A stretch of 64,000 bases of DNA from Corinectria fuckeliana (taxonomy: Eukaryota > Ascomycota > Sordariomycetes > Hypocreales > Nectriaceae): assembly GCA_019137255.1 (NCBI GenBank), contig WPDH01000052.1, positions 124,001-188,000 of the forward strand. Direction: 5' to 3'. Positions 22,052 through 32,656 of the stretch are shown one piece after another. The number at the start of each line of letters is the position of its first letter. Position 1 is the stretch's first letter. The position numbers and the translations under genes are program-made. The notes beneath the pieces were generated by a model. It worked only from the letters and a program-made list of their open reading frames with translations. It did not search any database and was not told the DNA's origin.

Positions 22052-22324
22052 CTACTCGTTCAACCCCCCTTCTTTATCATCTGTGCTGGGCTTTTGGTGC
22101 AGACCATCGGTGAGCGTAGGATCTGGGAGATCCTCTGCGGAGCCAGGGTCATCGCCAACCGAGGCAGCAATGGACCATTTGTCGCAATCCTCATCGGCAT
22201 TGTCGTCGCTTTCTGTGGTGCATCGTTTCTTCTTGCACTGAGCGTCGCAGGAAATCACAGAGTGACTGCGTTTCAAGCCTTTTGGTGTTTGACTCTCATC
22301 ACTTGGCTGCGCATTTCCGGCCAT
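22052..22324 (-). CDS. Possible small hydrophilic protein, 90 residues
   Basis: The ATG at 22324 has a near-ideal context (GGCCATGGCC) and follows an A-rich leader. The product is polar: a basic stretch TPKGLKRSHSVISC, a CKKKRC cluster that could serve as a nuclear signal, then an acidic Asp/Glu/Pro-rich half. The composition resembles coding rather than shadow sequence. It lies convergent to the WW gene and divergent from the RAD9-like gene, in a gap otherwise empty. The frame extends upstream to 22402, but those extra residues look less coding-like. No family recognised. It could still be a chance frame. Confidence 0.4.
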   Translation of the reverse strand: MAGNAQPSDESQTPKGLKRSHSVISCDAQCKKKRCTTESDDNADEDCDKWSIAASVGDDPGSAEDLPDPTLTDGLHQKPSTDDKEGGLNE

Positions 22325-23029
22325 GGCCTGTTTTTGTTTTTTTTGTTGGGTTGGAAGAAACACTCTTCCAGGTGACATATTCCGACCAGCTCCCTTACAC
22401 AAGGAATTGGTGGCGTGGTAATGTGAGATTGGCGGGGAGGGCTTGGGTCTACTTTAGAAATGCTGGGAGCTTGATCATCACAGTGACGTGGTGCCGGACC
22501 TCGCCATGACTGCAGGTCAGATCTCTTAGCGTTCAGTGATTACAAGCTTAGCGCACTCATCGTTCCGCCTGCTGATTTCCTTGCGAAGCCCTTTTTGGGC
22601 TCGAGGGAGGGCATCGTTGAAATGCTACAAGATATTGCCGTCTCGATGCTCTGCGGCCAGCAGTCGGCATCACAACTTCAATGCAAAGCCACCATATCAC
22701 GGTTCCCACCAACAACCGTCACCTAATATATTTCACGGGTCGGCCGAACGATGCATCCAGTAATTGAATTGAGAGAGACTCGATAGTATTGAATAGATGT
22801 TGCAAGCTGCATCAGGTAGACAATAGTACTCGAAGGTATCACGTGAATCCGTGTTACTGGCGCGATTAAGCTCAGGTTCCTTCCCTCTTTGTTCCACATG
22901 CCGTAGCCGGCCAATTTAGCATTTTAGCATTTTAGCATTTAGCCGTTAGGACCCTTCGGTCTTTCTCAACCAAGTTTTTTTTTGTCTCGCGCAAAGGCAA
23001 AGGAAGAAGATGCTTGCGAGAAAACCAGC
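22325..23029. other. Intergenic/promoter region of the RAD9-like gene
   Basis: It holds the promoter of the RAD9-like gene and perhaps of the small minus-strand gene. A short direct repeat (four copies of ATT(T)TAGC) lies at 22914-22943. No coding frame is convincing. Confidence 0.5.
22914..22943. repeat. Short tandem repeat ATT(T)TAGC, four copies
   Basis: Units at 22914, 22921, 22929 and 22937 are 7, 8, 8 and 7 bp long and end about 87 bp before the RAD9-like start codon. Confidence 0.85.
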
Positions 23030-26000
23030 ATGACACACTCCCAGGCAGACAACGTCGATTCCCAGGACAGCCAGGCCATCCTCGAGGCCTACACGGCTGA
23101 GTTTGGGGTTGCATCGGTACGTAGCCAGTGCCGCAAGGACGTTCACTGCACTGGGCGTGGGCCACTTCACGCGGCCGAGGTGCCAGACAAGCAAGCCAGG
23201 GTGCTAATGATTCGCGCTTCGCTCAACACAGCTCGGAAGTTCACTGCCAAAACACTACGATCGCCCAGAAGATGCGCGCAGGGATATCAAGCAGGCCCCT
23301 TCGCCGGTCTCCGAAGTCGTCGTTCCATGGTCTGATGCAGTTGTCCGCGACCCAACCTCCATCGAAGCGCGTCTTGATACGCGGCGACCCGCAGCTCAGG
23401 TTGGTGATCCGCCGCACTGGGTCGAGCTAGGAGTGGCCGGGGTGGCACTGACTCCGCAACAAAAGCAATATGCACCCCCCGAGGCAGCGACAGAAGCAGG
23501 ACATGGCGATGCCGGGGACTCGACGAATCACGCCAACTCGAAAAGGGACGAGGTGTGCAGTTCTACATGTCCTCCCGAGCCCTACGAGGCGAATGTCGTC
23601 GAACAATCCCCCCCGCGTCATGACGCTTCCCGCACGAATCCACCACAGGACGGTCCTCCCAACCATCTGAATAAGGGTCTCGAACCTCCCCCGATCCCTG
23701 CCATCGCTGTCATCGCGCCGCCTCGCAGAATGGCGTTATCGCAGCAGACTCCGACCCAAGTCAACGACGACCGTGACTACAGCGAATACGTTGACCTGGT
23801 ACCCTCGAGCCCCGTCAACGGAGATACTCAGACCGAATCTAACGAGCCGCGAACGCTTCAGGGTCACGAATCAGGTGCCGTCAACTTCGGCCTAAGCGAA
23901 ATCGGTCGACCGTCATCTCAGATCTCTGAGGATGCTGGCTTTGAGAATACCAGAGGTGAATGGAGGCTGCCCGATGAAACTCCCCGGCTGAATTCAAGCC
24001 ATGCCTTCACTCCTCATAGACCACATGGCGCCGCCTTTGAGACTCCCGCACTTCCCAAGAACCCATTCGCGACGAAATCAACTGTCGCGGCACCGTTTGC
24101 CGGAAGCCAGCTCTTTGGCCAGACCCAATTTTCGTCGGCCGTCAAAAGGATCAGTCCAACCTCATCACGGCCCTCTCCAAATCTCTTCCACTCCATCTCC
24201 CAGAACATCATCGAGACCTCGCCGCTCAAGAACCGAGCCAATGTCTCTTCCCCGACCGATATCCGAACCTCGAGTCCGCAAAGACACTACGAGATACCGA
24301 ATACGTCTTTACGAGACAAGGATGGAGAGCTAGAGGAAGCCGAGACCCCGCTAAACAGTAGATCTACCGGCGGCGGCATCATCCCAGAGTCAACCCCGTC
24401 CTCCGATCGGACTCCGCGAGCCCAAGGACCTGAATCGCCATCCAAAAATTTCGAGAAGGCGGGACCAATGGCACATTACGAACCGATGAAGAAGTCACAA
24501 GAGAGAAAGTCTATTGGAGAGAGTTTTGTTTCGCCTCTAGGGTCCGATACCGATTCCGATGATGCCGTCCGACGAACGGAACGACGAAAGAGAATCGAAA
24601 AGAAACGTGCCAAAGCTGCGGAGGAGATGGGGAGGGTGAGCTTTACACCCAGGGCTAGACGGGACATGGGGGAGCAGCCATCAAGGAAGAAGAGGAGGCT
24701 CATGTCCAGCCCCTCTGTTGACGCAGCTGGGGGACATACCGAGGTGGAATTGGGCCAGGCGAAAGTCGAAGACCTGCCTCCCCTCGTTATCGATTCCCAG
24801 CGCGTGGTGGCGGCGTCGAATGATAGCCTTCCTGTTGCATCCACGAAAGCCACGCCCAGTGATGGTGAGCTCGAGTTGGGCCGAATCGAAAAGAACAACG
24901 ATACTGCCATGGATCTCGGCACAGAGAAACCTGGGATGGACGAAGAGATGATACCCGCGACTAGTCCCGCACCATCTCTTCCACCGACCGCACCCCAAGG
25001 TCCAACGCCACCGCTCCCTTCTGAGCCTGAACTACCAGCTCTCCTTATTGACGACGTGGAACCTAAACTGGCCGAGGAAAAGGAAGAGGAGCCTGCATCG
25101 ATCCCGCCCCGAAGGAGGACGATGAGGACTTATAGCAGAGCTGTTCACCAACGCCGCAAGGTTCCATTCATATCTTGCTCGAACTCGGATGCCATCATAC
25201 CAGATCCCGAGACAAAACCTCAGGCTATTTCATCACCATTGACGGACATTGCCCCCTCCCCAGAGTCTGAAGAGGTGAACCAGATGTTTCCCTCCTCGAA
25301 CGGAGAAGTTGCCGACGGAACCGGAAAGGGTGTAAAAATACGAGCTTCTAAGAAATCGCCTAGTAGGTCCAAATTAGACCTGCCGGAGCCCATGACAACC
25401 CGGTCCCTTCGCAGCGATACAAATCCGGTCACTCCTCTCACTACCCGTTCCGTTAGTAACGTTTTGCCAACATCCTCCAATTTGAGCGTCCGCTCTTCGA
25501 CGCCTGTACCGTCAGCAGAGACGACCCCTGGTACACCGGAATCAACCGTTTATGGTGGACCGGAACCAGTAAATCGACCTTCCCCTAGAGGAGGGCGACG
25601 TTTACGGAAGCGCGATTCCCGAGGAGCGGCCAGGTCGGAGTCGCCTCAGCTCGCAAAAAGGGCTCCCAGAATGGCAAAGCGCTTTCCTCGACTCGACTCT
25701 GAGTCTACAGATGAATTGCACTATTCGCCATCAGGGAGTGCCGTAGAAAAGAGCCTGGTCTATAGCACGACCAGTAGGTCTTTCAGGCATAGCTTCGGAC
25801 CACTGCACAAAAACGGCGGGCTTTTCAAGGGCATGGTGTTTGACATTGCCTTGTCAAGCCCGGCTAAGCCAGAGGCTAAGCTAGATGCAAATGAGCGAAG
25901 CAAGTTGAAGACGAAGATTACGCAAGCTGGAGGCAAGGTTCTGCCCAACGGATTCCTGGAGATGTTTGAGCAGTCATCAATCATGGATACCAAGAGCCTT

Positions 26001-26720
26001 GTCATCGACGAGGAGGATGCGCTGAAGCTCACCGAGCCGTTTTCCGAAAGCGGCTTCACGGCCCTCGTGGCAGACGGCCACTCCCGCAAGGGCAAGTACA
26101 TGCAGGCTCTAGCACTAGGGTTGCCTTGTCTAGCACACCAGTGGATCACGGCGTGTCTGAACAAGGGGTATATCGTGGACTGGGAGCCCTACGTCCTCTG
26201 CGCGGGTTCTTCCAAGGTGCTTGGCAACGCGATTCGATCACGGACACTTACCCCATACTCTGCAGCAGATGCACGGCTGGAAGATGTCGTCGAGCAGCGG
26301 CCCAGGCTCCTTAAGGACCAGCGAATACTAGTGGTGCCAAGCTCGAAGAAGGCCCTCAAAGAGAAGGAGCAGTACATATTCATTGCCAGGGTCCTCGGCT
26401 CATCGATTTCGAGGGTATGGGGGGTCCAGCAAGCTCATGACGTGTTGCTCGAACATAAAAAGGCCGGGAACCCGTTCGACTGGCTTTACATTGTCGAGGG
26501 CACCGGCACCGCTGAAGCCGTTGCACCATCAGAGGCAGCAGGCGGTAAGAAGAGGAGGAAGTCAGCAGCGACGCAGCTGACGACGCAGCTGACAACGGGA
26601 AGCATGCGGGTGCTGAACGACGAGCTGGTGATCCAAAGCCTGATTCTCGGGAGGATGGTTGAGGAGGATGAAATGGATGCTTTGGGCGGCAGCACGGCGG
26701 GACAACAGCACGGCGTTTAA
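23030..26720 (+). CDS. RAD9: Crb2/Rad9-like DNA-damage checkpoint protein (BRCT)
   Basis: It probably acts as an adaptor carrying the DNA-damage signal from Mec1/Rad3 to the effector kinase. Two exons (23030-23116, 23232-26720) give 1191 residues; the 115-nt intron has GTACGT, a GCTAAT branch site and CAG. The frame downstream has no usable ATG for over 200 bp, so the upstream exon (MTHSQADNVDSQDSQAILEA) is needed. SQ/TQ phosphosite candidates cluster near the N-terminus. A long Ser/Pro-rich disordered middle is followed by two BRCT-like units: about 893-1021 (LFKGMVFDIALSS ... GLPCLAHQWITACLNKGYIVDWEPY) and about 1058-1191 (RILVVPSSKK ... GNPFDWLYIVEG). The W in LAHQWI is the diagnostic BRCT Trp. 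I do not see the tandem Tudor that usually precedes the BRCT pair. The RAD9 assignment is by architecture; another BRCT protein is possible. Confidence 0.75.
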
Positions 26721-28395
26721 GGATTGTTGCATTTTTCATGCTTCTTAAATGGATTCGGATTGGGAAGCATGTGACGGTACAAGTAATGGGTTGGAATCCT
26801 CGGCGTTGTTGGACACCTTTCCCCATATATTTTGAGGATACATGCTTAAAAGAGAGTTGGCAGAACAATACCTTAGTGGATGTCCCGCCGATATATCATC
26901 ACGAGGAAGCTTCAAGCAATTCCCTTTCCAACGGCATGTCTTGGTCACGCTCCTTATTTGAGATGTAAGGGAAAGAGGTTTCATGAGCTTAGGGTATCAA
27001 AGATGGTTCATCTGCTTCGAAGATGGATCCAGACTAAGTGACACTCCTGCAAGTATTAATATATGTGTGCGCTTCTACAAACACATTAACATGCATGATT
27101 TGGGAGTCAAGCTCTGACTTGGGGAAACGATGCAAGCGCCACCAAAGCCCAGATAAACATAGGCAAATAGGCTTTGTGGATGCTCGAAGACAAATGGGAC
27201 GACAGACCAGGATTGCCGGAGTGTGCTGCTTTCTCTGTTGCTTGGGTGGTGCATTTCATGATTCGGATGTCCCGGATGTCTGGCGACAGGGGCGTAAGAC
27301 CAAAATGCCCGGTTGGATTCGCCTCGGCTCGAAGGGGACGGGGGGCGATTCAGCGGCTCCTTGTCACTAGCGAATCATGAGTGGCCATATTTCCTTTTTG
27401 GCAAGGCGAGACAGATGGTCACAAGGCATCTTGCAGGAGTAGTAGCACCACAAAGAGTGCCTGCATAGTCGAGCTGGGAGTGCACCTCGCTGTGTCGGGG
27501 CGGTGATGATATAAGAATGATGGACTGAGAATGCCAGGGTCACATGGGAAGTTCGGAGCCGTGCTAGTATGGAGCCACCTACGGCTAACTCGGTACTTGG
27601 CGGCACGCGACACCGAATTGTCCGCTGATGGTGAGTTAGTACTTACTTAGGCGCCAGTGGCTTGTTAGCGGCCTTGGTGGCCCGGCGATGGTGGCTGGCC
27701 GATGCAGCGATGACGTAGCCATTAGCTGCTAGGGGCTGGGCAACGGCCGACAGCGCTGGAGATGGACGACGGGACTGTTGTAGAGGCTGTGTGAGGCTGT
27801 AGAAGAATGCAGGCTGACTGAACAGTGGCAATGCCTTTTCTTCATTTTCATAGCCGCCTGGCTAGTAGTACGTTGTAGATACGCAGTGCACCCTAGTACA
27901 TAGCATACTCGGATCGCGGGCCAGTTGGAACCCGCTTAGAACATCATAGGTCGAGGAGGCCGGTTGGGCGGGTAGGGCTGCCTACTAATAGTGGCCCGTA
28001 TGATCCAAGTAAGTTCTGCGTATGCTGGAAGAACGGGTCCGAACGGTAATTGCAGCGGCGGGAACGCTTTCGCACTAGTTGGGCCTTTGATACTTTGTAA
28101 CTTACTGGACGACTCCAACTCTCCGACGGGGTCACGCACCGGTGTTTTCGCGGATGCCGAGAAGCGACTTGGCGGCCATTCATTCATGCAGAAATGGCTG
28201 GTTCTGCATACTAAGTAGGTAGCAGGCAAGTCGGAAGGCGGAGGTCCTCGGGACGGGACGGGCAAGCTCGCTACCACAGCTTCTGTCCCCTTGGGAGACG
28301 GTGAAGGTGGGTGGGTGTTGACGGAGCAGAAGGCCGGAGGCCGCGGAAGCGGCTGTTTTTGGTTTGTTTGTCTTTGGCTGGCTCACGGCGTCCGC

Positions 28396-28456
28396 GGAAC
28401 AGGGACAGGAACGCGGAACAGGAACAGTAAAGGAACGGGAACGGGACCAGGAACAG
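28396..28456. repeat. Degenerate GGAACAG/GGAACGG tandem repeat
   Basis: About nine imperfect units of GGAAC or GGGAC with short spacers follow each other within 60 bp. Confidence 0.75.
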
Positions 28457-28942
28457 CTCCCGGTAATTCGGTTCAGGAGGTTTCGTGCCGTCGGGCGATG
28501 GACTAACTGGCTACTGTCTGGTCATGATGGCGCGTCGGGCTTCGTGGCAAGACGGGACGGAACCTACCTACCTGCTACAGCTCGAGAGCTTGGACTGCGA
28601 CAGGAGAACATGGGTCGATCGTGTAAAAAAACAGAACCATGCCCATGGGCAAACAACACCATCATCAGATTCCAAGGGGCGGGATACGGGGTAAATAGAC
28701 CCCCCTCCCCTGCACAAGGTGCAAGATGAAAGAGTCCTGCAAGTCATGCCCGGGAGATCCATCATGATACCTACGGAGTACTATGTATGTATCCCGCCGT
28801 GGTGGTGGCTTGTTCTCGCATCTCGCACCTCGCAACTTCGTCACGACCTGTCCCCAACGGCACTTGAGTCTATCCATCATGCATACTCTGTTCCAAAAGA
28901 GTTGGGATCTTCCCATCTGCAATGGCAAGGATTGCTGCTCGC

Positions 28943-28959
28943 GTGTGTGTGTGTGTGTG
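28943..28959. repeat. (GT)8 microsatellite
   Basis: Eight and a half GT units in non-coding DNA. Confidence 0.9.
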
Positions 28960-29274
28960 GCTGCCGGCGCCGGTACACATCTGTCGTGTGTCAGCGGCAC
29001 TGGGCCGTTTCTCGACTACGTACCTAGGTCTACTAGGTACATAGTAACAAATCCAGGATCCTTGGCTGTCAGCGGTCTGGCTTGGCAACTTGGCCACCTC
29101 GTAGGTATGTACGTAGTCTTACATAGGTAGTACATTAGTAGGATACCATGTACATTAGCGCTCCCTTGCAGCGCTACAAGTCATAGAGTTGTCGGGTCTG
29201 GGAGATATTAGTGGGCTCTGGTTGTTGCCCGCGTGCCCGCCTACGCGGCGGGTACTGAGGATCCCTGCGGGCCC

Positions 29275-29291
29275 GTCTGTCTGTCTGTCTG
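29275..29291. repeat. (GTCT)4 microsatellite
   Basis: Four perfect GTCT units plus one G in non-coding DNA. Confidence 0.9.
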
Positions 29292-30022
29292 CCTAGCTCC
29301 GTTTGCTGGCGCACTAATTACTACGTACGTAGGCATCTTGTGCATCCCGTCCCTCCTCCTCGCCTTGAACGTCGGTCGTGGCGGGCGTTTCGGAGGTTTA
29401 CGCTGCGCTGCCTGAGCGCACTTACATCGGAGTACCTGGCTTACATGGGCGGCTCAGGATGGAGGACGTGCGCGACGTTCCCAGGCAGGCCGTGGAAACC
29501 TTGAGTTCCCGGTCTCACTGTTCAGTTGTCGGCGTCGGTGTCAGTGCTCACCTGCCAGACAGATCAGACCAACGACCTATGCCGCCCAGACAAAGGGACG
29601 GGAACTTGGCGGACCTCTTTTTTCCCCCTGCATCTATTCGTAAGTAGGTAGGCAGTAGGCACCATCTAATTCACTCCCCTTTAATCCCACAAAGTACTGA
29701 GTACTCATCCGTTCCCACCTCCCCCATCCCCCATCCCACATCTCCATCCGCCTCCTCCGCCACCATAAGACCTCCCCTGCCCTAGGTTTTTCCTTTTTCC
29801 CTCCTCCTTCACCTCTTCTGGCCTGGAAGATCCCGTCCCTCTCTTCTCTTCCCTCTTCCCTTTCCTTCCTTCCTCAACTCCGTCCTTTCCGCTCCGGTCC
29901 GCGATCCTCCGGTCCCTCGCCATCCACTCCTTCTTCGTCCTCGGCTTGCTCTGGTTCCAGTAATCCCGGAGCCCACCACGGAATCCGTTGCTCACATTCC
30001 CCCCTCGTCTAAGTAACCGCCG

Positions 30023-30060
30023 CACCATCAACATCACCATCAACATCAACATCGACAACG
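30023..30060 (+). repeat. ATCAAC/ATCACC hexamer run in a leader
   Basis: A run of imperfect (A/C)ATCA-type hexamers ends 10 nt before the start codon of the PAP2-family gene. Confidence 0.75.
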
Positions 30061-30070
30061 AATATTGACA

Positions 30071-31481
30071 ATGGGGGTGGGCTCGTTCCTCGAACCTCTC
30101 GTGGTGGTGACCCTGCTCTTCGGAGGCTCTTTCTTCAACCGCAACAAAGACTACTCCATCACCGGCGGGAAGTCCAAGTGGGACAAGAGTCACAAGAAAT
30201 CCGATGACTTCGGTCGCAAGCAGTCCAGCGACAGCCTCATGAGCGGCTGGAGCAGTAACAACAGCTCGTCTCCGACCCTCGCCGCACATGAGCAGCCCAC
30301 GCTTCGCCGCCGCAAGCTTCAGTTCCTTGGCTACAAGCGCATCGTCTCGACGCCCAACACCCTCGTCTTCAAGGACCGCTTCATCAGCCGCGTCCTCCAG
30401 AAGTTTCCCTTCCTCGTCGAGGCGTGGTATTGGTTCCAAATCTACTGGGTATACTTCCGACACTGCCGCCGTATGATCCTGATGACTAGCATGCTAACAT
30501 TCCTACCAAAAGGTCTACCAGGTCGGACGTGCCATCACTGCCCTCACTCTTGTCGAGGGCACCGTCAACGTCGCCCGCAAGCATGCCCTCCAACTCATCC
30601 ACATCGAGCAGAGCCTCCTCATCTTCTGGGAGGTACCCTTCCAGCAGTGGTTCCTCGGCCACCCGACTCTCCTCCACTGGATCAACCGCCTGTACTCCTT
30701 TATTCACATCCCGGGCACCATCACCTTTCTTGTTGTGCTCTACTACCTCACCACCACTCGCAAGCGCCGTTTTGCCTCGGGTCGCATTCACTCCGACAAC
30801 ATCGCCGCTAGCCCCGCCCTGTATGAGGCCCGACGACGTACCATGGCCACCTGCAACCTCATTGCCTTTATCATCTTCACCCTGTGGCCATGTATGCCCC
30901 CTCGCCTGCTGAGCGACCCCAACTACGACGGCCCCGATGCTGCCGAGGCCAAGAGTTTCGGCTTCATCGACACTGTACACAGCGGTAGCGGCGAGAGCAG
31001 TGTATGGACCACCAACAAGTTCTGCAACCAGTATGGTGAGTTTATGTGACGGAGAACCCCAATCGTAGGTATTCGGGAGAACAGACCAGCTAATCCTTCT
31101 ACCCCGTCTATAGCTGCCATGCCTTCTCTTCACTTTGGCTACTCTCTCCTCGTCGGACTGACCATCGCCACCCTACCCATCAACGGTCTCCGCGCCAATT
31201 CGTGGAAGCGAATGACGATTGTCGGCTTCGGCCTGGCATACCCTGCTCTCATCCTGACTGCCATCGTCGCCACCGCCAACCACTTCATCCTCGACGCCGT
31301 GGCGGGCGCCATGGTCTGCGCCCTCGCTTGGCACGGAAACGGCATCCTCCTTAACTTGTGCGTCCCCGAGGACTACTTCCTGTGGTTCCTCCGCATACAC
31401 AAGCCTGTCAACTACAGCGACCCCGAGACGGCAGCGGAGCCCGAATTCCAGAGCGGCCTCCTCAGCAGCGAGGACGTTTAA
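30071..31481 (+). CDS. PAP2-family membrane enzyme, Aur1/Ipt1-like (PAP2_3)
   Basis: Three exons (30071-30448, 30513-31035, 31114-31481) give 422 residues. Both introns have standard borders and the first has GCTAAC. The protein has several membrane spans: VVVTLLFGGSFF at the N-terminus, LLHWINRLYSFIHIPGTITF, ATCNLIAFIIFTLWP, and three after residue 305. The catalytic pattern of the inositol-phosphotransferase type PAP2 group is present: PSLHFGYS with His307 and ANHFILDAVAGA with His357 and Asp361. Members transfer phospho-headgroups to or from lipids, for instance inositol phosphate to ceramide. The exact reaction here is unknown, since it resembles fungal paralogues of Aur1 rather than Aur1 itself. 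About 60 residues after the first span are polar and Ser/Lys-rich (roughly 25-85). It is preceded by a long repeat-rich leader. Confidence 0.85.
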
Positions 31482-32656
31482 ATGAAATGGAAGCGATAAG
31501 AATGAGTCACGTACAGTACGACATATACGTTCTCCAGATAGCCTCGTCCCTCATATGTCACCCTTGGTTGGGGAGTCAATGAGAGTGCGTTGCTTTCTTT
31601 GCGATTTGAGCTGTTGGCGGAGCTTACGCCGGACTGGATGGGGCGCAAACAATGGCAATCTGGGAGGGTTCCCGGTCCAACGTTCCGGGTCGGGCGACAA
31701 CGGCGCAGTTGAAATTATTAATAAGGAGGATTGCATCAATGGGTAATACATAAGACAACCACGCGCGGCCAGGGGCTTGCATACAACAGCTCCTTGAATA
31801 TAGGTAGCGGGTTTAGTCGACAGTAATAAGCTCAATATGAGCAAATAACTTTTCTCAGCCGATCGATTTTTTTATAGGATTTCAACAGTGCATCACGGGT
31901 GTGAGGGTAGATTAATTAGAAGTCTTGACATCCTGAGAGTCGACAACGAAGACCGAGAGACCAAGGAAGACGACCGACCGATAGCATTTGCTGAAACTTC
32001 CAGGCCTGTACGTTTCAAAGACGGGGGGCTTGCTCGTTCAGAGGCAATCCTATGTCAGGCATCAATAGTATTACAGCTCGCGTTTCCCTGGCCTAGGTAG
32101 ATGTGCAGGTTGTTGACGCGGAGCATACGTATTCCATGACAAGGCATACGTGTAGTCGAGGAGGGCCTCCACTAACAGAGCCGTGACGACGCCTCGACGA
32201 GACCCTTGCATGCATGAGTCTAGGCACATCAAACACGGCCATAGACTACTTCGTATGTACTTTATGAATAGTGGAAATCTTTGTGCATCCGGCTCATCTA
32301 TTCTTGAGAAACCCGCTTCCAAAGACCACGTGCTGTATCCGGGGTCCAGTGATGGATAGATGCATGATGAAAGGTAGCAAGCTCCCCGCTGTACAGTGTC
32401 AAGTGTGAAGGGTGTAAGGCGCGTGGCGGGGCAAGATCCTGTCGTCATCTATCCAGATGCATCTAGGCTGCTACAACCAACTACGCCACCACTACTACGC
32501 CACCATCAATCAACCCTTTTGCTTCTCTCCCCTCACTTCGGTGAGTGCATCACCGTGGCTTACTTCTATCCTCTGCTCTCTCCGTCTCTGAGCCTCCAGA
32601 ACCTCCTCTGATTTGCCCTTCCATCCAGTGCAATCCCATCCCATCCCATCCCAGTC
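31482..32656. other. Intergenic between PAP2 and Gyp7-like genes
   Basis: It holds the PAP2 3' UTR and the promoter of the Gyp7-like gene. A CCTAGGTA motif is at 32092. The last 20 bp before the start are CATCC repeats. No coding frame is convincing. Confidence 0.5.
32633..32653 (+). repeat. (ATCCC)4 pentamer run in a leader
   Basis: Four ATCCC units end 3 nt before the ATG of the Gyp7-like gene. Confidence 0.85.

Larger units (their letters stand above)
26721..30070. other. Gene-free 3.3 kb, repeat-rich, upstream of the PAP2 gene
   Basis: No frame here has a recognisable domain. It contains several simple repeats (GGAAC-type at 28396, GT at 28943, GTCT at 29275) and many TACCTA/TAGGTA motifs between 28560 and 29660. 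The end, from about 29700, is strongly pyrimidine-rich and finishes in CAACAT-like hexamers just before the PAP2 gene start, so it is probably the 5' leader. Confidence 0.5.

Noticed and set aside
29705..30463. 252-codon frame on the minus strand
   Set aside because: It runs antisense through the leader and first exon of the PAP2 gene; the plus-strand product has clear membrane and catalytic motifs.
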